Assembly (NCBI GenBank): GCA_963921425.1
Contig: OY992839.1
Coordinates: 3,102,501-3,166,500, forward strand
Length of the DNA stretch: 64,000 nt
Direction: 5' to 3'
Source of the DNA: Dryas octopetala
Lineage: Eukaryota; Streptophyta; Magnoliopsida; Rosales; Rosaceae
Under the pieces are notes generated by a model. That model was not told where the DNA came from and ran no database searches. It worked only from the letters and a program-made list of their open reading frames with translations. Shown piece by piece: positions 1 through 15,587 of the stretch; within the stretch, counting starts at the first letter, position 1; every line of letters starts with the position of its first letter. The translations under genes were made by a program, and so were the position numbers.

Positions 1-3000
1 TTGGATGGTTCTCAATCCGGGAAGATGAAATTTCTTTGTAGTTTTGGTGGAAAAATTTTGCCCAGGCCTGGTGATGGGAAACTCAGATACGTTGGGGGAG
101 AGACACGCATTATTTCCTTCAGGAAAAATATTTCTTGGGAAGAGCTTGTGAAGAAAACTTCCAGTTTTTTCAACCAACCTCATACAATCAAGTACCAGCT
201 TCCAAGTGAGGATCTTGATGCTCTTATATCTGTGTCATCTGATGAGGATCTTCAAAATATGATAGAGGAGTACCATGGGCTTGAAAGGCATGAGGGTTCT
301 CAGAGACCGCGAATCTTTTTGATTCCTTTGGGTGAATCTGAAAATACATCTTCCTTCGAGGCAAATACCATACAAGAAAGCAACCCTGATTACCAATATG
401 TTGCTGCTGTAAATGGCATGGTAGATCCTAGTCCTAGGAAAAACAGTGGAGGACCAAATTTGACTACTGAAGCAAGTAAACTGGGAACCAAGACTTCGCT
501 CTTCCCTTTGGAGATTAATAGCAATTTTAAAGCCTTGCATCCTAGTCAAATTTTGAGTGATTCCCAGAATCTGACTATGTCTTTGATTCAGTCTCCTTCT
601 TTTTCTCCAATTCCACATCAGTGGAGAGATTCCAAGAGTGCTAATTTACAATCACAAGGTGTTAACTCATCCCGGGGTAGTAATGAGAGTAGCTCTTCTT
701 TTGTTAGTGCTCAACCACCACCTGAGAACTCCAGTATTAACACTGCTGGATGTAAAAATCCTCCACAGGGAGCAGTTATGGATTATCACTGCCCTTATCA
801 ACAAACTGATGATGGCCAGCCAGGCCAACCCCATGGAGGACATTGTCACAACCGCGATCCCAGCAAAGATGTGTCTACTTTAGCTGTTGGCCAAAATGAT
901 GGTGGTTTTGATGGATTCTCCCATGGGAGGCCAGTGCATAAAGAAAGATCATTTCATTCTGAAAAGCCTATCTCACACCTAGAAGATTCAAGGGTTCTGT
1001 TGTCAGGATCTAATGATTCCATTGATTGTCATCATGCCTTGCCACATGCGTTTTCTGATTCAAAACTGCAAGAGAATGGAGGGAGGTCTGCATACTGTTC
1101 TCAAGAAGGAATGAGCCCGTCATCCCCCTTAAATTTTCCAAAGGCTCAAAAGTCATTGCTTCTGAACTCAGACACCTCACAAGAAAAGCCAACCCAACTG
1201 CATGCCAATATCGACTCTTTCAATCCTCAGTTACAAAATAAGTTAAATGATATTGAGTCGGTTGGATTGCAGAGAAGACAGGATTTTCCAAATTCTTTTC
1301 CATGTTTAGAATCATTGGACAGGAATGAACATACTTCCAAAGGTACTGGTGATATTCATGAGAAGTACCGAACAGATAAAAAGAAAGATTCGTTGTATTT
1401 GGAACCGAAAAAGTTCAATGGAAAGAATCCTTTCTTGTATCAAGATGAAAACCTCTTTGGGGAAAAATCACCTGCTACTGGTGTGGAATATCAGAACAGA
1501 TTGCCTAATATAAACCCCAACCAAACATCTACTGTTGCCTCTGGGGTTGTGGTTCCTGCAGCCATTAATTCCAAACCTTTGGTAGATAACACGGTGGAGG
1601 ACCCCAAAAACTTCAAACATGACAAAACCCATTCCAATCTTATTGTCCGGAGTGAAAGAACTGCCAATGATCAGGATTGCCCTTTGACAGGGATGACAAA
1701 TGGTGAACAAGGACGCAATGTTTCAGTGGCCAGGACTTCTGAAATTCCAGGCTTAGTTCCAAGTACTAGACAGCACTCTTGTAATGAAAATTCTTTGGAT
1801 GATCTCATCTCAGGGATGTCCAATGATCAGAATTGTGCTTTGACAGGGATGGAAAATGGTGAACAAGGACACAATGTTTCAGGGGCCCGGAAGTCTGAAG
1901 TTGCAGGCTTATTTCCAAGTACTAGACAGCACTCTCGTAATGAAGATTCTTTGGCTGATCTCATCTCAGGGTTGTCCAATGGCTCAATTTCCCAAGAACC
2001 TGAACAGCCTCAACATGTTGCAAGTCAAAAGGATATAGGTTTCCAAGAACCCCTGCTTATAAGCTCTGCAAATTTGTACCCATTGACAGTTCTTGATGAT
2101 CCTGAGTTGCAAAAGAGTCACCATATGGTGTTGCAAAATCCATTCCAAGATTCTGCATTTAAAAGAGAGGTCTCTCTCCTTGATGATGACTTTGTAAATT
2201 ACCTAGATGTGAATGTTAAGAAGTTGAGCTTGAATGTCGAAGATGTTGCTTCGGTTCAAACAAAACCCCCAACAATGAGTGATGATAAAAGTCAGTTGGA
2301 GTCGGCGATAATTGTGGAAAATGTAACCAACGGTATTACTCCTGGCATCCAGTCTTCATCAGTGGTTTCCCCATATGCTGCGGATGAATCCATTGGTGAT
2401 CTCATGTCCCCTACTGAAACAGAGATGGAGAGCATCATTCAAGAGTCTGAGTATGAGGTAAAACTGATTAGATTTGTTTAAAGTCTCTGATTGTGTAAAT
2501 TATGTATCTACTTGTGGGTTTGAATTGCTGCTTGTTTTGTTTATAGGATGATAAGGCTGATGAAGGAGACAAGAATGAATCATTTAGTGATGCAATGATA
2601 GCTGAGATGGAAGCCAGCATCTATGGCTTACAGGTATTCCGCTGATGTTTTAGTTTTCTTCTTGATTTAGTACATGTTTTTGTTTAACGTATTGAAAAAG
2701 TTTGATTCTATTTTCATGTTTGGCAAAATGGTTTGTCTGCGACTGGAGCCTCCGTTGCTGCAAGCTTATATTGCATCATGCTATATAACATTTGTCTTGA
2801 AGAGACTGGCCTTGCCAGTGAACATTAAGGACACTAATTATTTGTAGTGACTGAAAAACCGAAAACCGAAAACCGAAAACTGAAAACTGAAAACTGATAA
2901 TTTATTTCTTAAAAGAAAAGAGTTCTTTATTTTTATTTAAAGAAAAAAGATATTAATAGCATCTTATGGTTACATATGATGGGATTATCCTTATGGTAAA

Positions 3001-3783
3001 TGCATTGATCTCATTATCAACCTTTTTCGTGCCTCCTAACATATTGTATTGTTGCCAAATAAGAAGAAATGGTCCATGCCCCTTTTGACTCCAACCACTT
3101 AATTCGGAGTATACAATTTTGACTCTTGGTCTGTTTTGAGTATACAGGGCTCAATACTTGCCAGTCATAAGTTCTTGGCAAGTTTCTGAGTTAACTTGAT
3201 AATATGTGTGTGTGTGCGCGTGTGTGGTCTATAGGGAGAGCTAAATCCACTGATAAACAAAGGGATGTGTGGTGTACTTTGCTTACCTATGAGACAAAAG
3301 ATAACTCAGGTGTGTTTAAACATTAAAAGGATTGGGTAGAAAGACAGGGATTCTTGTGGCCATTCCTGTTATCTGAAACACAAAGTCATTCATGTGTGTG
3401 CAAACTTCTGATACTGTATTTGATTGCTTTAGGTGTTGTTGTGTTGCTCCTTGTGATTAAAGGATGACTGAGATACTCTCTTATATGTGAAAGACCAGCT
3501 TTCTGGCATATTTTTCCTTTGTGGGCATTTATAAAAGTTTAGTTTCTTCAAGCAACTGAATCATCTAATTCTGATGTCCAGATTATAAGAAATGCTGATC
3601 TTGAAGAATTACGGGAATTGGGATCTGGTACATATGGAACTGTATATCATGGAAAATGGAGGGGATCAGATGTTGCTATAAAGAGAATTAAAAAGAGCTG
3701 TTTTTCAGGGAGATCATCAGAGCAAGACCGATTGGTGGGTCTCCGAACAAATTTCATTCCAATTCATTTTCTTTATTCTCTCA

Positions 3784-3829
<46 letters not shown>

Positions 3830-5863
3830 GGAGTAATTCAGCGATTGTTTGGATCTGCACCGTATGGACAGTTTTCTTTTTCTTATTCTTTTTTGTAATA
3901 ATTTGAATTGTCATTCCTTTACCACTACAAAAAAATTTTAATTGTCATTTGAGTGCATGTGAAGTTGATTGGTTATTTTGGCTGTACCAGACAAAAGATT
4001 TCTGGAGAGAGGCACAGATCCTTTCAAATCTTCATCATCCAAATGTGGTTGCATTTTATGGGGTAGTACCTGATGGATCTGGAGGAACGTTGGCAACTGT
4101 GACCGAATATATGGTGAATGGATCACTTAGGCATGCCCTACTTAAGAAAGATAGGTAATTTTACCATAATTTATTTTCTTTATTTGCTTCCTACAGTTAT
4201 TTATGCATATCTTAGATGATGGGATTCTTTATGCAGATCACTTGACCGTCGTAAAAAGCTTATAATTGCCATGGATGCAGCTTTTGGCATGGAATACTTG
4301 CATTCAAAGAATATTGTCCATTTTGATTTGAAGTGTGACAATCTGCTAGTCAACTTGAGGGATCCTCAACGACCTATATGCAAGGTAATTAGTACGGAAC
4401 CAAGTTTCATATTCAAGGATTGAACCAAGTTTCACCTTTCTTACTTTCTTCAATTTTTTCCCCAGGGACTTATTTCTAGGATTAATTGCGCATTCATTTT
4501 TTTAGGTTGGAGATTTTGGGTTATCGAGAATCAAGCGCAATACTTTGGTATCGGGTGGTGTGCGAGGAACCCTTCCGTGGATGGCACCAGAACTGTTGAA
4601 TGGTAGCAGCAGCCGGGTTTCTGAGAAGGTTAGTAGGACTTTATATAGCGTCAGCAATGTAGAAGGTAAAATTAGATTGTTTGTTAGAGAAAGTGGCTTT
4701 ATGGTATTAATTTTGACAGGTTGATGTTTTCTCATTTGGAATTTCAATGTGGGAGATTTTGACGGGGGAGGAACCATATGCAAATATGCATTGTGGTGCC
4801 ATCATTGGTAAGTTTATATCCTGGACCTACGTGTCATTAGTATTGATTGTGAATGGAAAATCTCTTGTTGCAGTTTTTCTATTCTTTTTGAAATGTTATA
4901 TATGATCCTGTAAATCCTTACTTCCATTTGCATTTGTGGATTCTGATTCATGGATCTCTTAGCCCAAGGTTTAGGCTGAGTAGGAGCAACTTTTAATTCA
5001 TTATGAAGCTCAAATAATGGATGCAATAAGTTCTTACAACTTCCATGATCAAAATAATAATACAGAGAAAGTTCTTTAATTTCCAATATTTTAGAAAATT
5101 ATATGTGGCATCATGGGATATATATATATACATATATGTTCTTTTTCAAAAAAAAAAAAAAAAACTAAGTGGTACCACTAGAGTTTAACAGAATTATTTT
5201 ATGGGTTAGATGTTGTCGGAGCACCGCTATTGTAGGTGGTTGCAGAGCATTAGCAGTTATATTATCTTCTCTATTTTTAACACCAAATATAGGTTCCTGC
5301 AACAAACAAAAAAAGAAGAAGAAGATAAACACCAAATATAGGTTAGAAGATATCTATATATCGGCCACCTGAAGTTCTTCTCGTTCAATGATGCTTCCAA
5401 CCACATCTGGAGCTAGTAATCTATTAACTTTGATAAAAGAAAAAAATAACATTGATTCGCACAGGCTTAGTTTATTCTGTTTCTGTATGTTAAATAAGTA
5501 TCTGTTTCAGTATGGATACTTTATATCTTTGTTCAAAACTTTTTTGCCTGATTTGGTAACTTGTGAACGAAAATAAGTGTCTGTTTCAGTATGGATACTT
5601 TTTATCTTTGTTCAAAACTTTTTTGCCTGATTTGGTAACTTGTGAACAAAGGGGGAATTGTGAAGAACACTCTTCGACCTCCTATTCCAGACCGTTGTGA
5701 TTCTGAGTGGAGGCAGCTGATGGAACAGTGCTGGTCACCTGATCCTGAATACCGGCCCTCATTTACTGAGATAACTAACAGGTTGCGGGCTATGTCGAAT
5801 GCACTTCAGGCGAAGGTACCTAATAATCAGACAAGACAGATGAAGCCTAACGTTTGTGCATAA
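1..5863 (+). CDS. PB1-domain Raf-like MAP kinase kinase kinase, 5' end outside window
   Basis: A plant Raf-like Ser/Thr kinase, probably a cytosolic signalling MAPKKK. My exon model is 1-2457, 2547-2633, 3582-3734, 3991-4154, 4237-4384, 4506-4628, 4720-4807 and 5652-5863. Phases agree across all GT-AG junctions and give 1143 residues, open at the N-terminus. Residues about 9-100 form a PB1 domain ([20 protein letters not shown] start, SSDEDLQNM acidic end). A long low-complexity Ser/Asn/Gln-rich linker follows, then a kinase domain from about residue 850. It shows the glycine loop GSGTYGTV, the VAIK lysine, [10 protein letters not shown] (HFD in place of HRD), [14 protein letters not shown] and the end motif [12 protein letters not shown]. 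The linker contains a repeated block (about 1661-1780 and 1799-1960) with GMTNGEQG / GMENGEQG and ISGMSN / ISGLSN. The family is secure; the exact member is not. Confidence 0.93.
3787..3825. repeat. (TC)n microsatellite in kinase intron
   Basis: An uninterrupted TC dinucleotide run just after the donor site of the intron at 3735-3990. It is likely polymorphic in length. Confidence 0.95.
5496..5653 (+). repeat. 79 bp tandem duplication at an intron 3' end
   Basis: Two near-identical 79 bp units (5496-5574 and 5575-5653) end the last intron of the kinase gene. The second unit reads GTGAACAAAGGGGG and supplies the acceptor AG used before the last exon. The first unit reads GTGAACGAAAAT there and has no AG at that place. 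Both units also contain a TTTCAG that could act as an acceptor. Confidence 0.85.
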
Positions 5864-7000
5864 ATCGACAGTGCATGGGTGCACATTTGACATTCTTCAG
5901 GTACCAAGATTATCTAGTATCTCCAGTGGAAACCCTTCTTGTTGAGGATAAAAAATTTGAGGGTGATCAGTTCATCCCCACAATTTGATGGTCTATTGTT
6001 TTGCTCCTCTTGATAAAGATATCTTATTTTTTTATTCTTTTGTAAAAGAAACACAGGGTCATACTAGCATGCAAGCAAGAGACCATCTACAATTTTCTTT
6101 TGAGTTTGGTATCCATGCTTTTGGTGGGGAAACACTTGTCCAATATGTATATACACAAAAAAGCATAGAGCTTTGTTTGATTTATTTGCTTCAGATGCTT
6201 TCCAGCCCCTTTAGGCTTTTATTTTCTTATTATTGATAATGGGCACTGCAAGTTATCTGGTCGCCAACCTTTTGATAATGGCTTTTCATGTGGCCATGCG
6301 AACGTTATGTTGCATATATGACAACCCACTATAGAATATAAAAGGAAGATGTTTGGTTGGTTACTGTAGAACGCGCCCAAAATGTTCAAAAAAACTAAAA
6401 AAGGGTGTTTAATAGATGCCAACCAAATCTTCTTGCGCCGAACATTTTGGGAAAAAAATAAAATTTGAAGAGTAGCCCCAACGTTCAAATCATGGACTAA
6501 ACACTTATGATTTAATATATTGCAATTTAAACACAAATTATTTAACGAGTAACTTAAAATCAAGCCACACCCAAATCCTACCCTAACACCATTACCACCG
6601 AATCAACATTGAATCATGGATTTAAGGCGGCCTGGTCAGTCGACCACCTCCCTCCGGTCTCCCTTTTAGGTTTGGCAAGGAGGGAGCCCGAAGAGAGAGA
6701 TTGGGTAAGGGAAAGAGAGTAGGGAAGTGGCCGGCTGGCTAGTGGGGCCGCTGGTGGTGGAGTAGGTGGCTGAGTGGGCCTAGGACGGGTGGGTGGGCTA
6801 GAGTTTGTTTTTTTTTTTTTTATTAATACTTGTGTTTGGTCTTAGATTGGGTTATAGTTGTCATTTCACAAATTAAATATGAGTTTATAATGAGAAGAAA
6901 AAGAGGGTTCAAATAGTAACCACATTTTCAATTCTTCAACCCCATAGAATAAAAGAACACACCCATCAAATGCTTTTAAAATTTTGAATGAGAAAAAAAA

Positions 7001-7071
7001 GGAGAGAGGAGAGGAGAGGAGAGGAGAGGAGAGGAGAGGAGAGGAGAGGAGAGGAGAGAGAGAGAGAGAGG
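7001..7071. repeat. (GAGGA)n / (GA)n purine repeat
   Basis: About ten units of a GAGGA pentamer pass into a GA dinucleotide run, giving a strongly purine-biased tract on the + strand. Confidence 0.9.
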
Positions 7072-7272
7072 AAAGAGACATAGAGGGAAGGAGAGAGAAT
7101 GGGAGGCCGTCGGTTTGAACCGCTGGCGATGGTGGGGTTGGGGTCAGGGTGGGTTTGGGCTTGGAGGTGGTGAAAGTAGTTTTGTTATTTTAGGATTTAA
7201 TGAGGGTATTATAGACGTTAGATTATGAATTAAAATTAGAATTTAATAAATGAGAGAGATGAGTGGATACTG

Positions 7273-7348
<76 letters not shown>
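7273..7348. repeat. 76-base poly(A) tract
   Basis: An uninterrupted run of 76 A. It could be the tail of a retroposed sequence on the + strand or plain slippage. I find no clear source gene or target-site duplication around it. Confidence 0.95.
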
Positions 7349-7350
<2 letters not shown>

Positions 7351-7711
7351 TGTGCTAATAACGACACTCTAAAAAAAACTAAAAAAGTGATTGGGAGAGG
7401 AAGCAACTGAGCAACAAATGCAAGTGTGAATAGCAAGATATTTGGTTCCTAACTTCCTGTGGAAAACGTGGGGTATTGTTTCCTAGTATTTTCCCAAAAG
7501 ACGCACTGAAAAATGGGTTTCATTAGTGTGAATGAATTGGGTCCCTTTCTTCCATCCTGGTCTTTCTATATTGTGGAGTCCAATAATGGGAACGTTTCAG
7601 TGTCTCTCCACTTGCAATTGACTAGTTGGGTCAGTCTTCTTTTAAGTATAGCATAATGGGTTGCTGCTACACAAATTGTGACTGAGAGAGCATTCCTTTT
7701 TGGAGAGAGAG

Positions 7712-10988
<3,277 letters not shown>

Positions 10989-12034
10989 ATAGTTCCTGTG
11001 GTTTTGGATCATCAAAAATAAATAGTTTCCGGGGATGTATGCTGAGACTAATTAATAAAGCTCCTTCTATTGCAAACTCTTTGATCACATATGCAATTAT
11101 ACTTTGTTACTTACATGATTATCTCCTGTTATTTGTTTGTTCTTGTGGATTCGTCTCTTGTATGAATGGCATAGTCTCTTTCCACCAAAACAAATTAAGA
11201 CCCAAAAGGGTAAATTCTAATGCCCCTGTGGGCTGATGTTGGAACAATGGGTTGAAGCGAAAACAAAGCACATCCTCTACTGAATGGACATGACATGCAT
11301 AAGTTTGAAGAAAATTTTGTATATTCAAACTGATCCAATAATATAGATAGTTTGTTAAAGGCTTCTTGGATTTTACTCTACTAGCCAAATCCAATGTGTG
11401 TGGATCTTCCTCATAATAAACCAAAGAAACAAAAGAACTGTGAGAAAGGAGAGAGATTATGTTGAGTAAGTTCTGCGGAGTATGTTCATAACCATTTCAC
11501 TGTTAAGTTGCAGTCTTCTATCTCCTGGTCAACCTATAAATAGTAATTGATTCCTTCCTTGTACTGCCAAATGAGGTAGTTGGACTATCACTATCCATTC
11601 CTTTTACTCCCCCTTCGTTCATTCACACTATCAAAACAAAAACAAAAAAAGTGAATCAAGCACCAACTCAACTTTCACGAAACTGCAACACCGTTTTTTC
11701 TTGGTAAAATGCACATGGCCATCATGACACCACGACAAGAAAAACAAAAGATTCAGCCTGGTCTTTCTTTTTGGAAATTCTTTCAGCCATGGAGGTCTCA
11801 GCAGAGCAGGTCCATGTTCAGTCAATAAGAGGAACCTTTTTCCTATCTTTTGTAAAAGCCATGTTTATTATTTTATAATGGAGGGCGGTTTGTTTTGAAA
11901 GTCGTGAAGCGTAGGGATCACCCGGAAAATAAAAGAAGAAGAAGAAAGAAAAGAGAAAGATTCCAATATGCAAGTTGGGTATAATTGCTTTCTAATATTC
12001 ATGAAATAAGAGGTATCCAAAAAATCAAACATGC
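10989..12034. other. Thiolase 3' flank and intergenic DNA
   Basis: 3' UTR followed by AT-rich sequence. I see no gene, tRNA or clear element. The small open frames on either strand have no recognisable product. Confidence 0.6.
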
Positions 12035-12037
12035 TTA

Positions 12038-12322
12038 GGGGGGTGTCCCCAACTCAGATTTTAAAGAAGTTTAATGGATTTTAAAATTCATAGAATCCAT
12101 CAAAATCCAAAGGAATTGGGTGGAATTCTCATAGAATTTGTTATGTGTAAAAAATGCATTCAAATCCATCTAAATCCATCTAAATCCATTAAAATCCTTC
12201 ACTTAATGAAATCTATGACTTTTTGAGGACACCTGGATTTCGTTGGAATCCATTAAAATCTGAGTTGGGGACACCTAAATTTCATTGGAATCCATTAAAA
12301 TCTAAGTTGGGGACACCCAGAT
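12038..12322. mobile_element. Harbinger/Tourist-like MITE, copy 1
   Basis: Starts after TTA with GGGGGTGTCCCCAACTCAG and runs through rows of ATCCATTAAAATC words. It is clearly related to the element at 50093-50415. The right side repeats a roughly 48 bp unit ending GTTGGGGACACC about three times, and the outermost terminal bases appear lost (no GCCCC-TTA end). The class rests on the better-kept second copy. Confidence 0.7.
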
Positions 12323-13191
12323 TTCATTTTTTTAAATTCTTGCTATGTCACTGGCTCACTGCTTGTCTCTCTAAATATTGATTAATTTTCTAAAATGGAA
12401 AGAATCCAACCCCGGAAAATTATGGATCCTTCATCCCCATGGGCAAATGTCTAGGAAGCTTCCTCTTTGCGGTCAAAAGCATGTTTCTAATTCAATTCAC
12501 AATAGTATATATTCATAGAACTTACCTATTTGATAAGTGGTTGAGATACGTGGTTGATGTTTACAAAGCTATTACATATCAACCAATAAGATAAGAAAGA
12601 AAGTGACATATGAAATGTTCAATATAACCCAATGACTTTTTACTTTTTTAGTAATCTTAATAACAAATTTAAACACTATCCAATTTTTAGCTTGGTTCTA
12701 CTTTTAACTCTCATCTTCTCTATGTTTTCTACATTACCCTCATCTTTCTCATATAATTTTTTTTTTTCCATGTAATAGTTTGGTTACATGGAGAGGTAAA
12801 GATAGATCTTTGAGAGACCATATCTATAATATGACTCACAAATATTGTGCAAATGTGTTTTATGGTATCTTTGTCCTCCCCCAACTCATTCACTTTCTTC
12901 CACATTTTCTTGTTCACATTATACATCCTTTTCCCTCCAAGATCAATTAACTTGCAAAATGAAATAAGCAAGCTGCAAGTGGGTGTGGAAGAAACCTTAA
13001 GGTGTATGGGTGGGGACCACTTTTTCCTTAATAAAGGTCACTCTCTATCTCAACTCTCAAGTGGTTTCGTGAGTTGATTTTGGGCTTTTGCCGGCATCGC
13101 TAGCCAACTCCATCTCACTCCCTCTTCTCTATCATTTATTTAAATACCTTAAGACACTCACATCTCACAAGTTACAATTCACAAACCCACA

Positions 13192-13223
<32 letters not shown>
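12323..13223. other. Upstream region of short-protein gene copy 1
   Basis: AT-rich, no gene seen. A TATA-like ATTTAAATA lies at 13138-13146, about 80 bases before the ATG of copy 1. A GA dinucleotide run (about 13195-13222) ends directly at that ATG. Confidence 0.6.
13138..13146 (+). promoter_or_regulatory. TATA-like box of copy 1
   Basis: ATTTAAATA, 78 bases before the start codon. The same (T)ATTTAAA word occurs 60-100 bases before the ATG in copies 2, 5, 6 and 7. Confidence 0.45.
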
Positions 13224-13229
<6 letters not shown>

Positions 13230-13511
13230 GAGAAGGGTCTGAAGAAGAAGATCCCAAATGGGGAAGAAGAGGTCATCTGCAGGGAGAAGAAAGAGGCTGA
13301 GAAGGTGGTGAAGTTGAAGCTGCTCAACTCAACAGAGGAGGAGGGGATGGTCCTGACAGAGACACAGCACAACTCATGCTTCAAGCCAAAACTTGGAAGT
13401 GTGTTTCCCGCCAAGAGAAAATCAGTGAAGCGAATGATGTTTGATCAGATTATGTTCCACTGTCGACGCCCTTCACCAACAGCTGTGGCCTCCCAAGCCC
13501 CACAAGGCTAA
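13224..13511 (+). CDS. Short basic protein of the array family, copy 1 (divergent)
   Basis: 95 residues, one exon, function unknown. Lys/Glu-rich N-terminal half, then the family core: NSCFKPKLGSVFPAKRKSVK followed by RMMFDQIMF (about residues 52-80). It has no signal peptide or membrane segment. The basic run PAKRKSVKR could act as a nuclear signal or a basophilic kinase site (inference). It is the most divergent copy (VFPAKRK rather than VIPAKRR) and lacks the HVYP tail of other members, so it may be the oldest or a separate subfamily. The ATG follows a GA-repeat leader directly. A real gene is likely because the core recurs in nine other places while flanks differ. Confidence 0.75.
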
Positions 13512-13739
13512 AGCTAAGACCTGCTCTCATCACTGTCATTAGATTATATTAATCCACCACCTAAAAACATCAAACACCAACAACACCAAGCACATACACC
13601 CATTACCCATCAAACCATTGTAATGCATATAGTGTATAATTCAGCTTTCTTCTCCCTTTTACTGTACTTAATTTCCTGTATTTGGCTTTTCAATGATATG
13701 TGGTGAGACCTACTTTGACACTCTGCTCATGTCTCTGTC

Positions 13740-14040
13740 TTTCATCCGGTGGTCTAACTTTTCTTGTTTGTATATGATTCCTGGCTGCACACCTCTTTTG
13801 GCTTTTGATTTTCTGGGGATTCACAGATTCGATTGAGAAAATGTGCATCAATTTTGCAAGAGATTCACAGGGTCCAATTAATGATTTATCTATCATACCC
13901 AAATACACAAAAAAGTGAAAGAAATTAAGATCCTCCTATATAAAAAAACTAAAACATCCCAGAAACCCAGTTTCCAAAAAGCAACGAAATTTGCGAAATT
14001 CATTTTAACTAATGCTCCGAAAAGCAAATACTTGAAGAGG
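13740..14040 (+). repeat. Direct repeat A, partner at about 14610-14890
   Basis: Begins near TTTCTTGTTTGTA and shares several matching blocks in the same order with 14610-14890: GGCTTTTGAT...GGGGATTCACA, ACCC(A)AATACACA, GTGAAAGAAAT and TCCAAAAAGC. The two arms flank the thiolase pseudogene fragment. They are diverged, so the duplication is not recent. Confidence 0.7.
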
Positions 14041-14189
14041 GTTCTAATAGACCATTGAGTTTCATCTTAAATTTTCTGCTAGATGTTTATCCAAGTCTCT
14101 GAAATTGCTCTGGCTTATCCTTAAGGCACATAAAGTGACATTTCAGTCTAAAATTAGACACTCTGTCATATTGGTTGCTGCTTGACAGT

Positions 14190-14545
14190 TGACACTCATG
14201 CATGGACCTTTAAGCACACAGAAACACACATACATACACGAGCGTATGTGTGTGTTTAACGTGCTAGCTATCATCATATATCTGGCTTATATGACTGATC
14301 ACATGTTTTAGTTAGTGAAGCTCAGTGTGATCTGCTGTGGTGTGTGCTACAGAGCCACACCTGTATCATCATTTTGACATATTACTAGAGCAAGCTTCTG
14401 CTGCTCTGCTGTGCTGTGTGCCAGGTGCTCACTGAGTTGCAAGTCTGCAAAATGAGATAAAAGAGTCGTGGCAAGGATCAAGGGACCGAGTTGATGAGAT
14501 TCCCAGTGCTACAACATTTGAAAGCAACAATCTTATTGTCACATT
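14190..14545 (+). pseudogene. 3' fragment of the thiolase gene (intron 12, exons 13-14)
   Basis: Matches the nearby thiolase gene: an intron-like stretch with AGTGAAGCTCAGTGTGATCT, a kept splice-acceptor context GTGTGCCAGGTGCTC, then decayed exon 13 (GTTGCAAGTCTGCAAAATGA) joined straight to exon 14 (GAGTTGATGAG, GAAAGCAACAATCTT). Intron 13 and its neighbouring coding bases are gone. The frame is broken and active-site motifs are absent. Because intron sequence is present, it arose by DNA duplication, not retroposition. Confidence 0.85.
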
Positions 14546-15587
14546 TTGAGATACTAGTCCTAATTGAATCAAAATTTGAACATTATACTATATTATAAGA
14601 AATGCTCATCTTTTTGTCACATTTTTCTTGCTTGTAAATGATTCATGTGTGCAAACTTTTGGCTTTTGATCTCTTGGGGATTCACATAGTGCCATCCATA
14701 TTTCCAAACTAGTGTGAAGTCATCCACTACCTGAAAACCATAATTTGATTTTTTTTAATACCCCAAATACACATGAAAATGAAAGAAATATTTCCTATAA
14801 ATAACCCAGAAGCCCAATTTTCAAAAAGCGACAACATTTGCAAAGTTCATTTCCACAAACACCTTGAAAACAAATACCAAAGGACATCTTAGGCCAAAGC
14901 CATCAAAACAAACCAAGCAAGAGAGTTGTTGCACAAGGAAAAGAACAGTACTTCAAATTCTTGGGTCAAGGAAAGAACTAATTGAGGATGTTGTTATGCT
15001 ATTATAATAATAAACAATGGGGTGCCAATATTATCTCAGATAGAGATTATAATTATAGAGAGGAGAGGGACCACGCCATGTGAATATGTGATGCAGATGG
15101 GGCACTATTGTCATCACTATATAAAGTCAATTTTTGGGCAGATTGAATTTTTATTTATGGGGATATTCTCTAACGAATATTGTCTCTTTTGAGTTTTGAT
15201 AACACAAGCAACAAGGAAATTTTAAAGAATGTCTCTTACATGCTTTTGGGGAGTAAATAAACATTCCTTACAAAACACACTAAGAATACCCCTTTTTTTT
15301 TGTTTTGTTTGTACAAGAGGTTATGCCTGGTACATGATCCTGGGACACTTAGAAGGCAGTTCTTGCAAAACACCACAAAACCAAAGCAACCAAAAAGGAA
15401 TAGCCTCATTAATAAGAAAACAAACCCAACACATTAATCCAACACACGTGCTTGTCTCAAGCAATGGAACTATTGCATGTATAAAATAGTCAACATCTTC
15501 TGCAATTAACCCAAAAACATCACATATAGTTGGAAAGAGATCAATAAACAAAGGGAACCAAAACAAAAGGCAAGTGAGTTCGATTCG
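14546..15587. other. Region upstream of the RTM2-like gene
   Basis: Holds repeat arm A' (14610-14890), the flanking repeat at 15001-15105 with a TATATAAAG at about 15118, and AT-rich DNA. No other gene is supported. Confidence 0.55.
15001..15105 (+). repeat. Promoter-like direct repeat flanking the RTM2-like gene (left)
   Basis: About 105 bases from ATTATAATAATAA to GATGCAGATGGGGCA recur at 17491-17599 beyond the gene. Shared words include GGGGTGCCAAT, ATCTCAGATAGAGA, GGGACCAC(G/A)CCATG and GTGATGCAGATGGGG. In this copy a TATATAAAG follows at about 15118, so it is probably part of the gene's promoter. Confidence 0.85.

Larger units (their letters stand above)
5864..7711. other. Kinase 3' flank and intergenic region before the thiolase gene
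   Basis: No gene is supported here. It holds the kinase 3' UTR, an AT-rich stretch, a G-rich block (about 6630-6800) with GGGTGGGTGGG and GGCCGGCTGG, and the simple repeats listed separately. The last 150 bases, with a GA-rich leader, should be the thiolase promoter and 5' UTR. The small open frames are low-complexity. Confidence 0.6.
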
